Shown: piece by piece, positions 26,771 to 34,575 of the stretch
Numbering within the stretch: position 1 is the first letter of the stretch
Layout of the letters: each line of letters opens with the position of its first letter
From: JBBRBB01 sp038206235
Lineage (GTDB): Bacteria; Bacteroidota; Bacteroidia; Chitinophagales; Chitinophagaceae
DNA length: 64,000 nt
NCBI GenBank assembly: GCA_038206235.1
Contig: JBBRBB010000009.1
Span: 81,561-145,560 of the forward strand
Direction: 5' to 3'
Program-made: the position numbers and the translations under genes
The notes under the pieces: model-generated
Databases searched by the model: none
What the model saw: only the letters and a program-made list of their open reading frames with translations
Told to the model about the DNA's origin: nothing

Positions 26771-27316
26771 GTGAAAAAAAAGAAGAATATATTAGTTGAC
26801 ATTGAGATTGACAAGCTGATGAACTCAATTGAAAATAGTGTTTCGGGTGACATTTTTGACACCGATATTTTTCAGTTATTCAGCAAAGACACCAAGCAAA
26901 TAAACAAGGCAGAGTGGCAGTTTAAATGGCAAGAACAGTTGAAATTTTCCGATAGAGAAACTTATAAACTTGTAATCAAGGACAATCCAAAAATCATTCA
27001 GGGACTAATAAGTTTAAGCCACCAAGGCGACCATATTTACATGCACTTAATTGAAAGTGCAAAGTTCAATAAAGGGAAACAAAAAATATATGCCGGAGTT
27101 CCAGGAAACTTAGTGGCTTTTGCTTGCAAACTTTCATTCGACAAGGGCTACGAAGGTTATCTTGCTTTTGACGCTAAAACAGTTTTAGTAAAACACTATC
27201 AAGAGACACTTTATGCCACACATTTCAGAGGAACAAAGATGATAATTGAAACTCCAGCAGCAAACAGATTAATTAACCTGTATTTTTCCCGACAGGGATG
27301 GATACCAAAAAAATAA
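26771..27316 (+). CDS. GNAT-like protein of unknown function (pairs with small downstream ORF)
   Basis: A 181-aa protein starting at GTG. The C-terminal half (about 85-175) resembles a GNAT acetyltransferase core: MHLIESAKFNKGKQKIYAGV, then GNLVAFACKLSFDKGYEGYL (acetyl-CoA-binding helix region) and AFDAKTVLVKHYQETL. The N-terminal region has an acidic ILVDIEIDKLMNSIENS segment. The GNAT call is from pattern resemblance and could be a non-enzymatic relative. It ends 5 bp before a small basic protein on the same strand. The layout recalls small two-gene modules, but no toxin activity can be claimed. Confidence 0.6.
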   Translation: MKKKKNILVDIEIDKLMNSIENSVSGDIFDTDIFQLFSKDTKQINKAEWQFKWQEQLKFSDRETYKLVIKDNPKIIQGLISLSHQGDHIYMHLIESAKFNKGKQKIYAGVPGNLVAFACKLSFDKGYEGYLAFDAKTVLVKHYQETLYATHFRGTKMIIETPAANRLINLYFSRQGWIPKK

Positions 27317-27321
27317 AAACA

Positions 27322-27489
27322 ATGGGACTAATCAGAGAACCAAAAAATGTTGACTTCTATGTTTTGGACAAACCATGGACAGAAGAAGATCGAAAAGAGT
27401 TTAGTGCTTTTATTAAGTTGCGTAAAGAGCAGCGAAAGAAAAAACAATCCCAGAAAGCGGCATCAACAAAAAGAAAAGTTGTTGCGTAA
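27322..27489 (+). CDS. Small basic protein of unknown function (55 aa)
   Basis: It starts at the ATG at 27322 (MGLIREPKNVDFYVLDKPWT), just after the upstream stop; an alternative ATG at 27298 would overlap the GNAT-like gene by 19 bp. The product is 55 aa, with an acidic-helical middle (TEEDRKEFSAFIKLRKEQ) and a Lys/Arg-rich tail. No domain is recognised. Tight linkage to the GNAT-like gene suggests co-expression and possibly a regulatory partner. Confidence 0.6.
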   Translation: MGLIREPKNVDFYVLDKPWTEEDRKEFSAFIKLRKEQRKKKQSQKAASTKRKVVA

Positions 27490-27671
27490 CTCCAATTATA
27501 GCTCTTCGCGGGCAGAGTAGCACAGCCAAAGCGGGAACGTATAGTGAGTAAGAAAGGGGGGATTTCGCTCCTCACAGAAAACAAACGACTGGAGAAGTGG
27601 TGCAAAACGTTTATCGGGAACGTAATGTTTTTTTGCTATGAAAACGGAATATGTACATAAAATCTTTTAAC

Positions 27672-28958
27672 CTAATACTCATATTTATCTTTCCATAATC
27701 TCTTCAAAAATTTTCGTATCTCATCTTCTCTTGTATTGCTGCCTGGTTCATAAAATTTATTTCCTGAAATTTTTTGTGGCAAATATTCCTGCTCTTCAAA
27801 ATTGCCTTTGTACGCATGACTGTACTTATAACCTTTGCCATGGTCAAGATTTTTCATTAACCGGGTGGGCGCATTGCGAATGTGAAGCGGCACAGGCAAA
27901 TCGCCATGCTCTTTTACTGCAGCAGAAGCAGCGCCGATGGCTGTTGTTGCAGAATTACTTTTTGGAGATGAGGCAAGATAAACAGCACACTGCGATAAAA
28001 TAAGAGAAGACTCGGGATAACCAATTTTATTTACTGCATCGAAAGTTGCGTTGGCAAGCAAGAGTGCATTGGGATTTGCATTGCCAATATCTTCACTGGC
28101 AAGTATAAGCATACGACGTGCAATAAATTTTACATCTTCGCCCCCATCAATCATGCGTGCAAGCCAATACACAGAAGCGTTGGGGTCGCTGCCCCGCATG
28201 CTTTTTATAAAGGCAGAAATAATATCGTAGTGCTGCTCGCCCGGTTTATCGTACAGTGCAATCTTCTTTTGAGCAATTTGCATTACTAATTCGTCAGTTA
28301 CCTCACCCCCAACCCCCTCTCCAAAGGGAGAGGGGGCTTTTTGCGAGTTCACAATTAATTCTAAAAGGTTCAATAGCTTTCTTGCATCACCGCCGGAAAT
28401 GTTTATTAATGCAGATGTTTCTTTTAGATTGATTTTTTTTGTTTTTAAAACAACATCTTCATTGATTGCTTTGTGAAGGAGCTGAATTAAGTCATCTTCA
28501 TTTAATGGCTTTAAAACATATACCTGGCAACGGCTTAGCAAAGCGGAGATTACTTCAAACGAAGGGTTTTCTGTGGTGACGCCAATGAGTGTAATAATTC
28601 CTTTTTCAACAGCGCCAAGTAAAGCATCCTGCTGACCTTTATTAAAGCGATGAATTTCATCAATAAACAAAATTGTTTTGCTTTGCTTCTTTGCGGCTTC
28701 AATCACTTCACGTACTTCTTTTACACCGCTGCTTATTGCGCTCAATTGATAAAAAGGATAATGAAGTGTGTTTGCAATAATATTGGCAATGGTTGTTTTG
28801 CCAACGCCCGGCGGTCCCCATAAAATCATGGAAGGAACATTGCCATGCTCAATGGCATTTCGCAAAATGCTTCCATTGCCTGTAAGATGTTGCTGACCCA
28901 CTAAATCGTTCAATGTTTTGGGACGCATTCTTTCTGCAAGCGGCGCTGATTCGTTCAT
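27672..28958 (-). CDS. rarA: Replication-associated recombination AAA+ ATPase RarA (MgsA)
   Basis: A 428-aa RarA/MgsA/WRNIP1-family protein. Walker A is GPPGVGKT (48-55), Walker B region LFIDEIHRFNKGQQ (about 97-110), and the MgsA C-terminal domain includes KSMRGSDPNASVYWLARMID and MLILASEDIGNANPNA. RarA acts at stalled replication forks and interacts with SSB. Residues about 208-220 (KAPSPFGEGVGGEV) lie between helices and are encoded by a GC-rich palindromic repeat (28301-28337), an in-frame insertion compared with the usual family sequence. The rest looks intact, so the protein is probably functional. Confidence 0.95.
   Translation of the reverse strand: MNESAPLAERMRPKTLNDLVGQQHLTGNGSILRNAIEHGNVPSMILWGPPGVGKTTIANIIANTLHYPFYQLSAISSGVKEVREVIEAAKKQSKTILFIDEIHRFNKGQQDALLGAVEKGIITLIGVTTENPSFEVISALLSRCQVYVLKPLNEDDLIQLLHKAINEDVVLKTKKINLKETSALINISGGDARKLLNLLELIVNSQKAPSPFGEGVGGEVTDELVMQIAQKKIALYDKPGEQHYDIISAFIKSMRGSDPNASVYWLARMIDGGEDVKFIARRMLILASEDIGNANPNALLLANATFDAVNKIGYPESSLILSQCAVYLASSPKSNSATTAIGAASAAVKEHGDLPVPLHIRNAPTRLMKNLDHGKGYKYSHAYKGNFEEQEYLPQKISGNKFYEPGSNTREDEIRKFLKRLWKDKYEY
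28301..28337. repeat. Palindromic GC-rich repeat inserted in-frame within rarA
   Basis: Plus-strand CCTCACCCCCAACC leads into a 10-bp stem CCCCCTCTCC (28313-28322) / GGAGAGGGGG (28327-28336) with loop AAAG. A sibling copy lies at 30101-30132 in the ABC ATPase gene. The minus-strand translation gives PSPFGEGVGGEV within RarA. Confidence 0.8.
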
Positions 28959-29065
28959 GATAATTCTAATTTATTTTAATCCAAAGTGTAATAAAATTTT
29001 TGAATCTCAATTTAGTTCTTTCTTTCTATATAAGAATTTTCTCAGCCGATACCAGATACATGAAC

Positions 29066-29135
29066 CACATAGAAAAGATAGACACATAGAAAGTCACATA
29101 GAATAAGACTATGTGAAATCTTTGTTTTCTATGTG
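29066..29135. repeat. Nested inverted repeat built on CACATAGAAA
   Basis: In the rarA/ABC intergenic region CACATAG occurs three times on the plus strand (29067, 29083, 29095). It faces CTATGTG at 29109-29115 and TTTCTATGTG at 29126-29135. The inner pair CACATAG/CTATGTG (7-base loop) and the outer pair CACATAGAAA/TTTCTATGTG can form one long interrupted stem. There is no coding potential. It could act as a bidirectional transcript end or be a dispersed repeat. Confidence 0.55.
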
Positions 29136-29220
29136 CCTTTGTGTTTAAAAAAATTAACACAAGCATGTCAAAATTTTTTATTCAGCATCAAACCACTATC
29201 TTGAAAAAAATTTTAAACCG

Positions 29221-30144
29221 GTGGAAGTTCTTACGCTCAGTGGCATTACAAAATATTACGGAAAAATTCTTGCGCTCAACAATGTTTCATTACGTGTTTC
29301 AGCAGGCAGCGTGTATGGAATCCTTGGCCCGAACGGAAGCGGCAAAACAACTATGCTCAGTATTATTATGGATATTGTAAAGCCAACATCAGGAAGCTTT
29401 CAATTTTTTGGAAAGCCTTCCTCTGCAGAAATAAGAAAACAAATCGGCACCTTGCTTGAGACACCTAATTTTTATCATTATTTATCCGGCGAAAAAAACC
29501 TTCGCATTGCTGCAGAAATAAAAGGCAAGGGATTTAATGAGATTGATGATGTATTGCAGAAAGTAAACCTGTGGAGCCGCAAGCAAAGTAAGTTCAGCAC
29601 CTATTCTTTGGGTATGAAGCAAAGACTTGCAATAGCAAGTTGTCTGCTTGGCAATCCTGATATTTTAGTGTTTGATGAACCTACTAATGGACTTGACCCT
29701 GTTGGCATTGCCGAAATAAGAGAGCTGATAAAAACACTTGCATCAGAAGGCAAAACAATTATTATGGCAAGTCATCTTTTAGATGAAGTAGAAAAAGTTT
29801 GTAGCCATGTTGCCATTTTAAAAACCGGTAATCTTATTGCAGCCGGAGATGTAAATGAGGTTTTGGTGAATGAAGATATTGTTGAATTATCTGCGGATGA
29901 CCTCACTGATCTTCAAAATGTTTTACAAAGTATGCCGGGATATTCTTCTATCAAGATTGTGAATCATACTATTCAAATGCTTTACACAGCAGGCGCTGCA
30001 AGGCCTGAAGAAATCAATAAATATTGTTTTGATAATGGGATAATGCTGAATCATCTTTTATTAAAAAAGAAAAGTCTGGAATCAAAATTTTTGGAATTGA
30101 CCTCACCCCCACCCCTCTCCAAAGGAGAGGGGCACAAAAAATAA
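29221..30144 (+). CDS. ABC transporter ATP-binding protein
   Basis: A 307-aa ATPase starting at GTG (VEVLTLSGITKYYGK, initiator read as Met). It has Walker A GPNGSGKTT (36-44), signature YSLGMKQRLAIA, Walker B DILVFDEPTNGLDP and a switch His in IIMASHLLDEVEK. It belongs to the CcmA/drug-export-like group that pairs with ABC-2 permeases; the permease follows 32 bp downstream. Substrate unknown. The last residues (LTSPPPLSKGEGHKK) are encoded by the palindromic repeat at 30101-30132, so the native C-terminus appears to have been replaced or extended by repeat insertion. Confidence 0.93.
   Translation: MEVLTLSGITKYYGKILALNNVSLRVSAGSVYGILGPNGSGKTTMLSIIMDIVKPTSGSFQFFGKPSSAEIRKQIGTLLETPNFYHYLSGEKNLRIAAEIKGKGFNEIDDVLQKVNLWSRKQSKFSTYSLGMKQRLAIASCLLGNPDILVFDEPTNGLDPVGIAEIRELIKTLASEGKTIIMASHLLDEVEKVCSHVAILKTGNLIAAGDVNEVLVNEDIVELSADDLTDLQNVLQSMPGYSSIKIVNHTIQMLYTAGAARPEEINKYCFDNGIMLNHLLLKKKSLESKFLELTSPPPLSKGEGHKK
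30101..30133. repeat. Palindromic GC-rich repeat forming the 3' end of the ABC ATPase gene
   Basis: CCTCACCCCCACCCCTCTCC-type sequence with a 9-bp stem CCCCTCTCC (30112-30120) / GGAGAGGGG (30124-30132) and AAA loop. Sibling of 28301-28337, here read in the opposite coding sense. Confidence 0.8.
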
Positions 30145-30176
30145 TGATTGCAAAAAATCAAAACCGATAATTTTTT

Positions 30177-30956
30177 ATGCTGCATCTTTTAAAATTGGAA
30201 TGGCTAAAAGTGAAGAACTACCGGGCTTTCTGGATATTTCTTGCCTTATATATTATTGGTCTCTTCAGCATAAACTGGATAGCATACCAGTTTCAGGGTA
30301 ATATAAAAAAGAATAATGTTCCGGTTGATATTTTTCCGTATGATTTTCCAAAAGTATATCAAACCATTGCATGGGTAAGCGGCTGGCTTTTATATTTTCC
30401 GGGCATGTTGATAATACTGGTAATCACCAATGAATATAACTTTAAAACACACCGTCAAAATATTATTGACGGCTTAACACGCAGACAATTCATCATCGCT
30501 AAAATTCTATTTGGTTTAGTGATTGCTCTGCTTACAACACTAAGCTGTTTTCTTATTGCTCTTTATTTTGGAGGCGATTTCAGCGGCTCCATTTCTTTTG
30601 ATGGAATTGAATACATTGGCTATAGCTTTATTCAAACCCTTTGCTATCTCTTTTTTGCGATGATGCTTGCTGTGCTCATGCGCCGCAGCGGACTTGCTAT
30701 GGCCGTATTTTTTTTATACGGTTTAGTGTTTGAACAATTAATTGGCGGCTTAATTGACTACAAAATTTTAACCGATGGCACGGTTCGCTTTTATTTTCCG
30801 TTGCAGGCAAGCGATGTATTGGTGCCGGTAACTTTTGGAAAAGAATTTATTTACAGCCATGCACCCTCGCAAACAACTTTATTAATTGTATCGCTTGTGT
30901 ATATCATAGCCTGGTGCTTTCTATCCAGTAAAAAATTTGAAACAGATGATTTGTAA
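30177..30956 (+). CDS. ABC-2 type permease
   Basis: A 259-aa integral membrane protein with about six hydrophobic segments, among them FWIFLALYIIGLFSINWIAY, WLLYFPGMLIILVI, ILFGLVIALLTTLSCFLIAL and a last one near LIVSLVYIIAWCFL. The RRQFIIAK-type cytoplasmic segment between helices is typical of ABC-2 permeases. It follows the cognate ATPase gene by 32 bp and likely forms an exporter with it. Substrate cannot be inferred; the family includes lantibiotic-immunity-like and generic exporters. Confidence 0.85.
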   Translation: MLHLLKLEWLKVKNYRAFWIFLALYIIGLFSINWIAYQFQGNIKKNNVPVDIFPYDFPKVYQTIAWVSGWLLYFPGMLIILVITNEYNFKTHRQNIIDGLTRRQFIIAKILFGLVIALLTTLSCFLIALYFGGDFSGSISFDGIEYIGYSFIQTLCYLFFAMMLAVLMRRSGLAMAVFFLYGLVFEQLIGGLIDYKILTDGTVRFYFPLQASDVLVPVTFGKEFIYSHAPSQTTLLIVSLVYIIAWCFLSSKKFETDDL

Positions 30957-31021
30957 AATTCTTATTATGCAATGCACAAAAAAAATTTCAGAACATACTC
31001 CTTCAACATTTTGTTTTATAC

Positions 31022-31086
31022 ATGAAGCAAGTTTACAGTTTACTGTTGATGGTCAATCTAAATATTAAATAAAATGGCTCGTATTG
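31022..31086 (+). repeat. Duplicated rpsM leader and first codons, upstream of infA
   Basis: This segment begins ATGAAGCAAGTTTACAGTTT and ends with ATTAAATAAA then ATGGCTCGTATTG. It corresponds to the true rpsM leader at 31597-31692, including the first 13 bases of the rpsM coding sequence. The copy diverges right after and encodes no ribosomal protein. infA and rpmJ lie between the two copies. Confidence 0.75.
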
Positions 31087-31219
31087 GAGTGGTAATAAAA
31101 TCCTAAAAAAAAAATCCTAAATAAGCTGTGTTTTAAGATACTCCAGTATGTAAAACCATGATTTTCTTTTAATATTCCGAAATTCTTAATAAACTTTTCT
31201 TTATTCCGCCACATTTTTC

Positions 31220-31227
31220 TATTTTTG
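31220..31227 (+). promoter_or_regulatory. Putative -7 box of the infA operon promoter
   Basis: TATTTTTG matches TAnnTTTG and ends 15 bp before the infA ATG, implying a very short leader. No good TTTG -33 box is seen 19 bp upstream (TTTC at that position). Confidence 0.5.
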
Positions 31228-31242
31228 CGCTCCCAAAAATTT

Positions 31243-31461
31243 ATGTCGAAGCAGCCGCTGATCAAACAGGATGGAACAATACTGGAAGCATTAAGCAACG
31301 CCATGTTTAGGGTAAAGCTCGAAAACGGACATGAAATTCTTGCAACAATCTCAGGCAAAATGAGAATGCATTATATAAGAATATTGCCCGGAGATAAAGT
31401 GGGAGTTGAAATGAGTCCTTATGATTTAAGCAGAGGCAGAATCATTTTCAGATATAAATAA
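31243..31461 (+). CDS. infA: Translation initiation factor IF-1
   Basis: 72 aa from the ATG at 31243 (MSKQPLIKQDGTILEALSNA), the exact family length. An upstream TTG in frame (31225) overlaps the likely -7 box and is not preferred. The OB-fold S1-like sequence includes FRVKLENGHEILATISGKMR and IRILPGDKVGVEMSPYDLS. IF-1 binds the ribosomal A site during initiation. Genes before it are an ABC transporter, not map/secY as usual, so this is the start of a detached alpha-operon unit. Confidence 0.97.
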   Translation: MSKQPLIKQDGTILEALSNAMFRVKLENGHEILATISGKMRMHYIRILPGDKVGVEMSPYDLSRGRIIFRYK

Positions 31462-31483
31462 GCTGATAATTAAAATAGTAATT

Positions 31484-31600
31484 ATGAAAGTGAGAGCATC
31501 TATAAAAAAACGCAGTGTTGATTGCAAGATTGTTCGCAGAAAGGGTAAACTGTATATCATTAACAAAAAAAACCCACGCTTTAAACAAAGACAGGGATGA
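31484..31600 (+). CDS. rpmJ: 50S ribosomal protein L36 (bL36)
   Basis: 38 aa, the standard size: MKVRASIKKRSVDCKIVRRK then GKLYIINKKNPRFKQRQG. Only one of the usual zinc-ribbon cysteines (Cys14) is present, and the Cys/His set of zinc-binding L36 forms is lacking, so this is the zinc-free type. It lies 22 bp after infA and before rpsM, the conserved order. Confidence 0.96.
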   Translation: MKVRASIKKRSVDCKIVRRKGKLYIINKKNPRFKQRQG

Positions 31601-31679
31601 AGCAAGTTTACAGTTTACAATTTACAGTTGGCAGTTGACAGTCAATCTTAAATATTAAATCTAAAATATTAAATAAAAT

Positions 31680-32060
31680 ATGGCTCGTATTGCAGGTGTA
31701 GACTTACCAAAGAATAAAAGAGGCGAGATAGGGCTTACCTATATTTATGGGATAGGACGTGCTACCGCACAGAATATTTTAAACAAAGCAGGAATTCACT
31801 GGGATAAAAAAGTAAACGACTGGAACGATGATGAGCAAACGGCGATTCGTAACATTATTACCAATGAGTTTAAGGTAGAGGGTGCGTTGCGCAGTGAAGT
31901 ACAAATGAGCATAAAGCGTTTGCTTGATATTGCATGCTATCGGGGACTAAGGCACAGAAAAGGATTGCCGGTTCGCGGTCAGCGTACACGCACCAACAGC
32001 CGTACAAGGAAAGGAAAACGTAAAACCGTTGCAGGAAAGAAAAAAGCACCGAAGAAATAA
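31680..32060 (+). CDS. rpsM: 30S ribosomal protein S13 (uS13)
   Basis: A 126-aa S13: MARIAGVDLPKNKRGEIGLT, IYGIGRATAQNILNKAG, and the C-terminal GLPVRGQRTRTNSRTRKGKR tail that reaches the tRNA sites. S13 sits in the 30S head and contacts S19 and the 50S subunit. The leader (31597-31679) is unusually repetitive (ACAGTTTACA-type and AATATTAAAT-type repeats), and a diverged copy of leader plus start codon lies upstream of infA. Confidence 0.97.
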   Translation: MARIAGVDLPKNKRGEIGLTYIYGIGRATAQNILNKAGIHWDKKVNDWNDDEQTAIRNIITNEFKVEGALRSEVQMSIKRLLDIACYRGLRHRKGLPVRGQRTRTNSRTRKGKRKTVAGKKKAPKK

Positions 32061-32156
32061 TTTTTAAAAAAATACAAAACACAAATATCAAATTTCCAAT
32101 GGATTTTTAAGTTGACGTTTATTTGGAATTTGTTTCTTAGAATTTTAAAATAAATT

Positions 32157-32573
32157 ATGGCAAAAACCACACAAACAAAAGCTCCCGTAAGCGCAAAAGC
32201 TGCCGCCAAAAAAAGAGTAGTAAAAGTTGATGCTTATGGCGATGCGCATATCAATGCTACTTTCAACAACATCAATATTTCATTAACCAATAAGCAGGGG
32301 CAAATTATTAGCTGGTCATCGGCGGGTAAAATGGGCTTCAGAGGCTCTAAGAAAAATACGCCGTATGCAGCGCAGATGGCTGCTGCAGATGCTGCGAAAG
32401 TGGCCGTGGATGCGGGTTTAAAAAGAGTTGATGTGTATGTGAAAGGACCCGGCGCCGGCAGAGAAGGAGCAATCCGCTCTCTTGCACAAAACGGTATTGA
32501 AATAACCATGATAAAAGATGTAACACCTTTACCGCATAATGGGTGTCGTCCTCCAAAGAAAAGAAGAGTATAA
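32157..32573 (+). CDS. rpsK: 30S ribosomal protein S11 (uS11)
   Basis: A 138-aa S11 with an Ala/Lys-rich N-terminal extension before VDAYGDAHINATFNNINISL. It then has GKMGFRGSKKNTPYAAQMAA and the conserved ending DVTPLPHNGCRPPKKRRV. S11 lies in the 30S platform near the mRNA exit. It is 96 bp after rpsM. A short palindromic repeat lies just after the stop codon. Confidence 0.97.
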   Translation: MAKTTQTKAPVSAKAAAKKRVVKVDAYGDAHINATFNNINISLTNKQGQIISWSSAGKMGFRGSKKNTPYAAQMAAADAAKVAVDAGLKRVDVYVKGPGAGREGAIRSLAQNGIEITMIKDVTPLPHNGCRPPKKRRV

Positions 32574-32576
32574 AAA

Positions 32577-32606
32577 CCCCTAAATCCCCTAAAGGGGACT
32601 TGAGGA
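32577..32606. repeat. Small palindromic repeat between rpsK and rpsD
   Basis: The sequence reads CCCCTAAATCCCC then TAAA then GGGGACTTGAGG, with a stem TCCCC (32585-32589) / GGGGA (32594-32598). Related elements occur twice between rpoA and rplQ. It follows the rpsK stop directly. Confidence 0.6.
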
Positions 32607-32684
32607 AATTCAAAATAACTGGGTGTTTCATCCATTTACGATTTTTACCGATGAAGCATCGTCAATAAAAAATCAAAAAAATAC

Positions 32685-33290
32685 ATGGCGCGTTACAACG
32701 GACCGAAAACAAAAATTTGCCGCATGTTTGGCGAGCCAATTTTAGGCAACGGAAAATATCTTACCAAAAACAGTAACCCTCCCGGTCAGCACGGCGCTCA
32801 ACGCAAACGCAAAACACTTGGTGAGTATGCATTGCAGTTGAAAGAAAAGCAAAAGGCAAAATATACTTATGGAGTTCTGGAACGTCAGTTTCGTAAAACA
32901 TTTGAAGAAGCATCACGCTTAAAAGGCGTTACCGGTGAAAATTTAATTAAGCGTCTTGAAGCCCGTCTTGATAATGCTGTTTACAGAATTGGAATAGCGC
33001 CTTCAAGACCGGCTGCACGGCAATTGGTTTCGCACAAACATGTTACAGTGAATGGGCAAGTGGTGAACATTCCCTCTTTTCAATTGAAAGCTGGTGATGT
33101 AATTGGTTTGAGCGAAAAGAGCATGAATAATAATTCAGTGATCAGCAATATTCGGGGCAAAAATCCAAAGTATGGATGGCTTGACTGGAATGATGGTGAA
33201 AAGAAAGGAACTTTCATCACATACCCTGAAAGAGAAAATGTTCCGGAAAATATTAAGGAGCAACTGATAGTGGAATTGTATTCTAAATAA
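32685..33290 (+). CDS. rpsD: 30S ribosomal protein S4 (uS4)
   Basis: A 201-aa S4: MARYNGPKTKICRMFGEPIL, the S4 RNA-binding domain around RLDNAVYRIGIAPSRPAARQ and VSHKHVTVNGQVVNIPS, and the C-terminal YPERENVPENIKEQLIVELY. It is the 16S rRNA 5'-domain primary binder and in many bacteria the alpha-operon regulator. It has a 111-bp gap from rpsK and 167 bp to rpoA, longer than usual for ribosomal operons because of repeat insertion. Confidence 0.97.
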   Translation: MARYNGPKTKICRMFGEPILGNGKYLTKNSNPPGQHGAQRKRKTLGEYALQLKEKQKAKYTYGVLERQFRKTFEEASRLKGVTGENLIKRLEARLDNAVYRIGIAPSRPAARQLVSHKHVTVNGQVVNIPSFQLKAGDVIGLSEKSMNNNSVISNIRGKNPKYGWLDWNDGEKKGTFITYPERENVPENIKEQLIVELYSK

Positions 33291-33457
33291 GTGGCAATGG
33301 GCAATAGGCAATAGGCAATAAAAAATGACTGTGAAGTTTAGTGCAGAATAAAGACCAGAACGTACAAGAGTGCGACGCAACGGAAGAAACATAGTAGCAA
33401 TACTGATGGGTACCAAAAAAATATTCAATATTAAATATTAAATCTTCAATACAAAAT

Positions 33458-34459
33458 ATGGCTATTTTAAACTTTCAGAAACCAGACAAAATAATTTTAC
33501 AGAAAGCAAATGACTTTGAAGGGCAATTTGAGTTTCGCCCATTAGAGCCTGGCTTTAGCTTAACAATCGGAAACGCTTTGCGCAGAGTATTGCTTAGCAG
33601 CCTGGAAGGATATGCAATCACCGGCATTAAAATCGAAGGCGTTGACCATGAGTTTGCAACCATTAAAGGCGTTACAGAAGATGTTACAGAAATGATTTTG
33701 AACCTGAAACAAGTAAGGTTTAAAAAGTCTGTAGACCATGATGTGAGCAGCGAAAAAATTTCACTCAACATTAAAGGCAATACAGAATTTACCGCAGGCA
33801 TGCTGGAAGATGCGCTGCAGAGTTTTCAAGTGATGAATCCTGATTTGGTAATCGCTACAATGGACCAATCCGCGAAAATGGATATTGAAATAACTATTGG
33901 CAAAGGTCGCGGTTATGTGCCGGCAGATGAGAACAAACAAAAAGATTCTGTGTTTGGTCTTATTCCTATTGATTCCATTCACACTCCCATTAAGAATGTA
34001 AAATATTCTGTGGAGAATTATCGTGTAGAACAGAGAACAGATTATGAAAAACTAATTCTTGATGTAGCTACTGATGGCACTATACATCCCGAAGATGCAG
34101 TAAAACAGGCATCACGTATTTTGATTCAGCACCTGATGATAATTACAGATGAGAATATTACTTTTGATAATAAAGAAGACAGGAAAGAAGATGTAGTTGA
34201 TGAGCAAATGCTGCAATTAAGAAAGGTTTTAAAAACTCCATTAGAAGATCTTGACCTTTCAGTTCGTGCATTCAACTGCTTGAAAGCTGCTAAAATAAAT
34301 TCATTAAGCGAGTTGGTACAATACGAGCAGGAAGACCTGATGAAGTTCAGAAACTTCGGTCAAAAATCATTAAGCGAAATTGAGCAGGTGTTGGGTGAAA
34401 GAGGTTTGCATTTTGGAATGGATTTAAGTAAGATGGGATTGGATGATGTGGATAGATAA
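33458..34459 (+). CDS. rpoA: DNA-directed RNA polymerase subunit alpha
   Basis: A 333-aa RpoA. The N-terminal domain has FEFRPLEPGFSLTIGNALRR and VLLSSLEGYAITGIKIEGVD, the dimer and assembly surface. The C-terminal domain has LDLSVRAFNCLKAAKINSLS, ELVQYEQEDLMKFRNFGQKS and LSEIEQVLGERGLHFGMDLS, which contact UP elements and activators. Length is usual. The upstream 167 bp contains a triplicated GGCAATA-type tandem repeat at 33297-33319 and no gene. Confidence 0.98.
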   Translation: MAILNFQKPDKIILQKANDFEGQFEFRPLEPGFSLTIGNALRRVLLSSLEGYAITGIKIEGVDHEFATIKGVTEDVTEMILNLKQVRFKKSVDHDVSSEKISLNIKGNTEFTAGMLEDALQSFQVMNPDLVIATMDQSAKMDIEITIGKGRGYVPADENKQKDSVFGLIPIDSIHTPIKNVKYSVENYRVEQRTDYEKLILDVATDGTIHPEDAVKQASRILIQHLMIITDENITFDNKEDRKEDVVDEQMLQLRKVLKTPLEDLDLSVRAFNCLKAAKINSLSELVQYEQEDLMKFRNFGQKSLSEIEQVLGERGLHFGMDLSKMGLDDVDR

Positions 34460-34460
34460 A

Positions 34461-34498
34461 AACCCCACCAAACCTCCCCTAAAGGGAGGCTTAAAGAG
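34461..34498. repeat. Palindromic repeat, rpoA-rplQ spacer, copy in plus orientation
   Basis: AACCCCACCAAACCTCCC, a short loop, then GGGAGGCTTAAAGAGG. The stem is CCTCCC (34473-34478) / GGGAGG (34484-34489). The reverse-complemented sibling lies at 34539-34571, so the spacer carries an inverted pair of the same element. Confidence 0.6.
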
Positions 34499-34538
34499 GT
34501 TCACTGTATATAAGGTTTTATTTCTTAATCAAAGTTTT

Positions 34539-34571
34539 AAAGTCTCCCTTTAGGGAGATTTAGAGGGTTTT
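34539..34571. repeat. Palindromic repeat, rpoA-rplQ spacer, copy in minus orientation
   Basis: Stem TCTCCC (34543-34548) / GGGAGA (34553-34558) with loop TTTA. Its reverse complement, starting AACCCTCTAAATCTCCC, aligns with 34461-34498 and 32577-32606. It ends only a few bases before the rplQ start codon. Confidence 0.6.
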
Positions 34572-34575
34572 CATT

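Noticed and set aside
29141..29380. 79-aa plus-strand open frame before the ABC ATPase
   Set aside because: It overlaps the ATPase gene in another frame; the ATPase frame is clearly coding.
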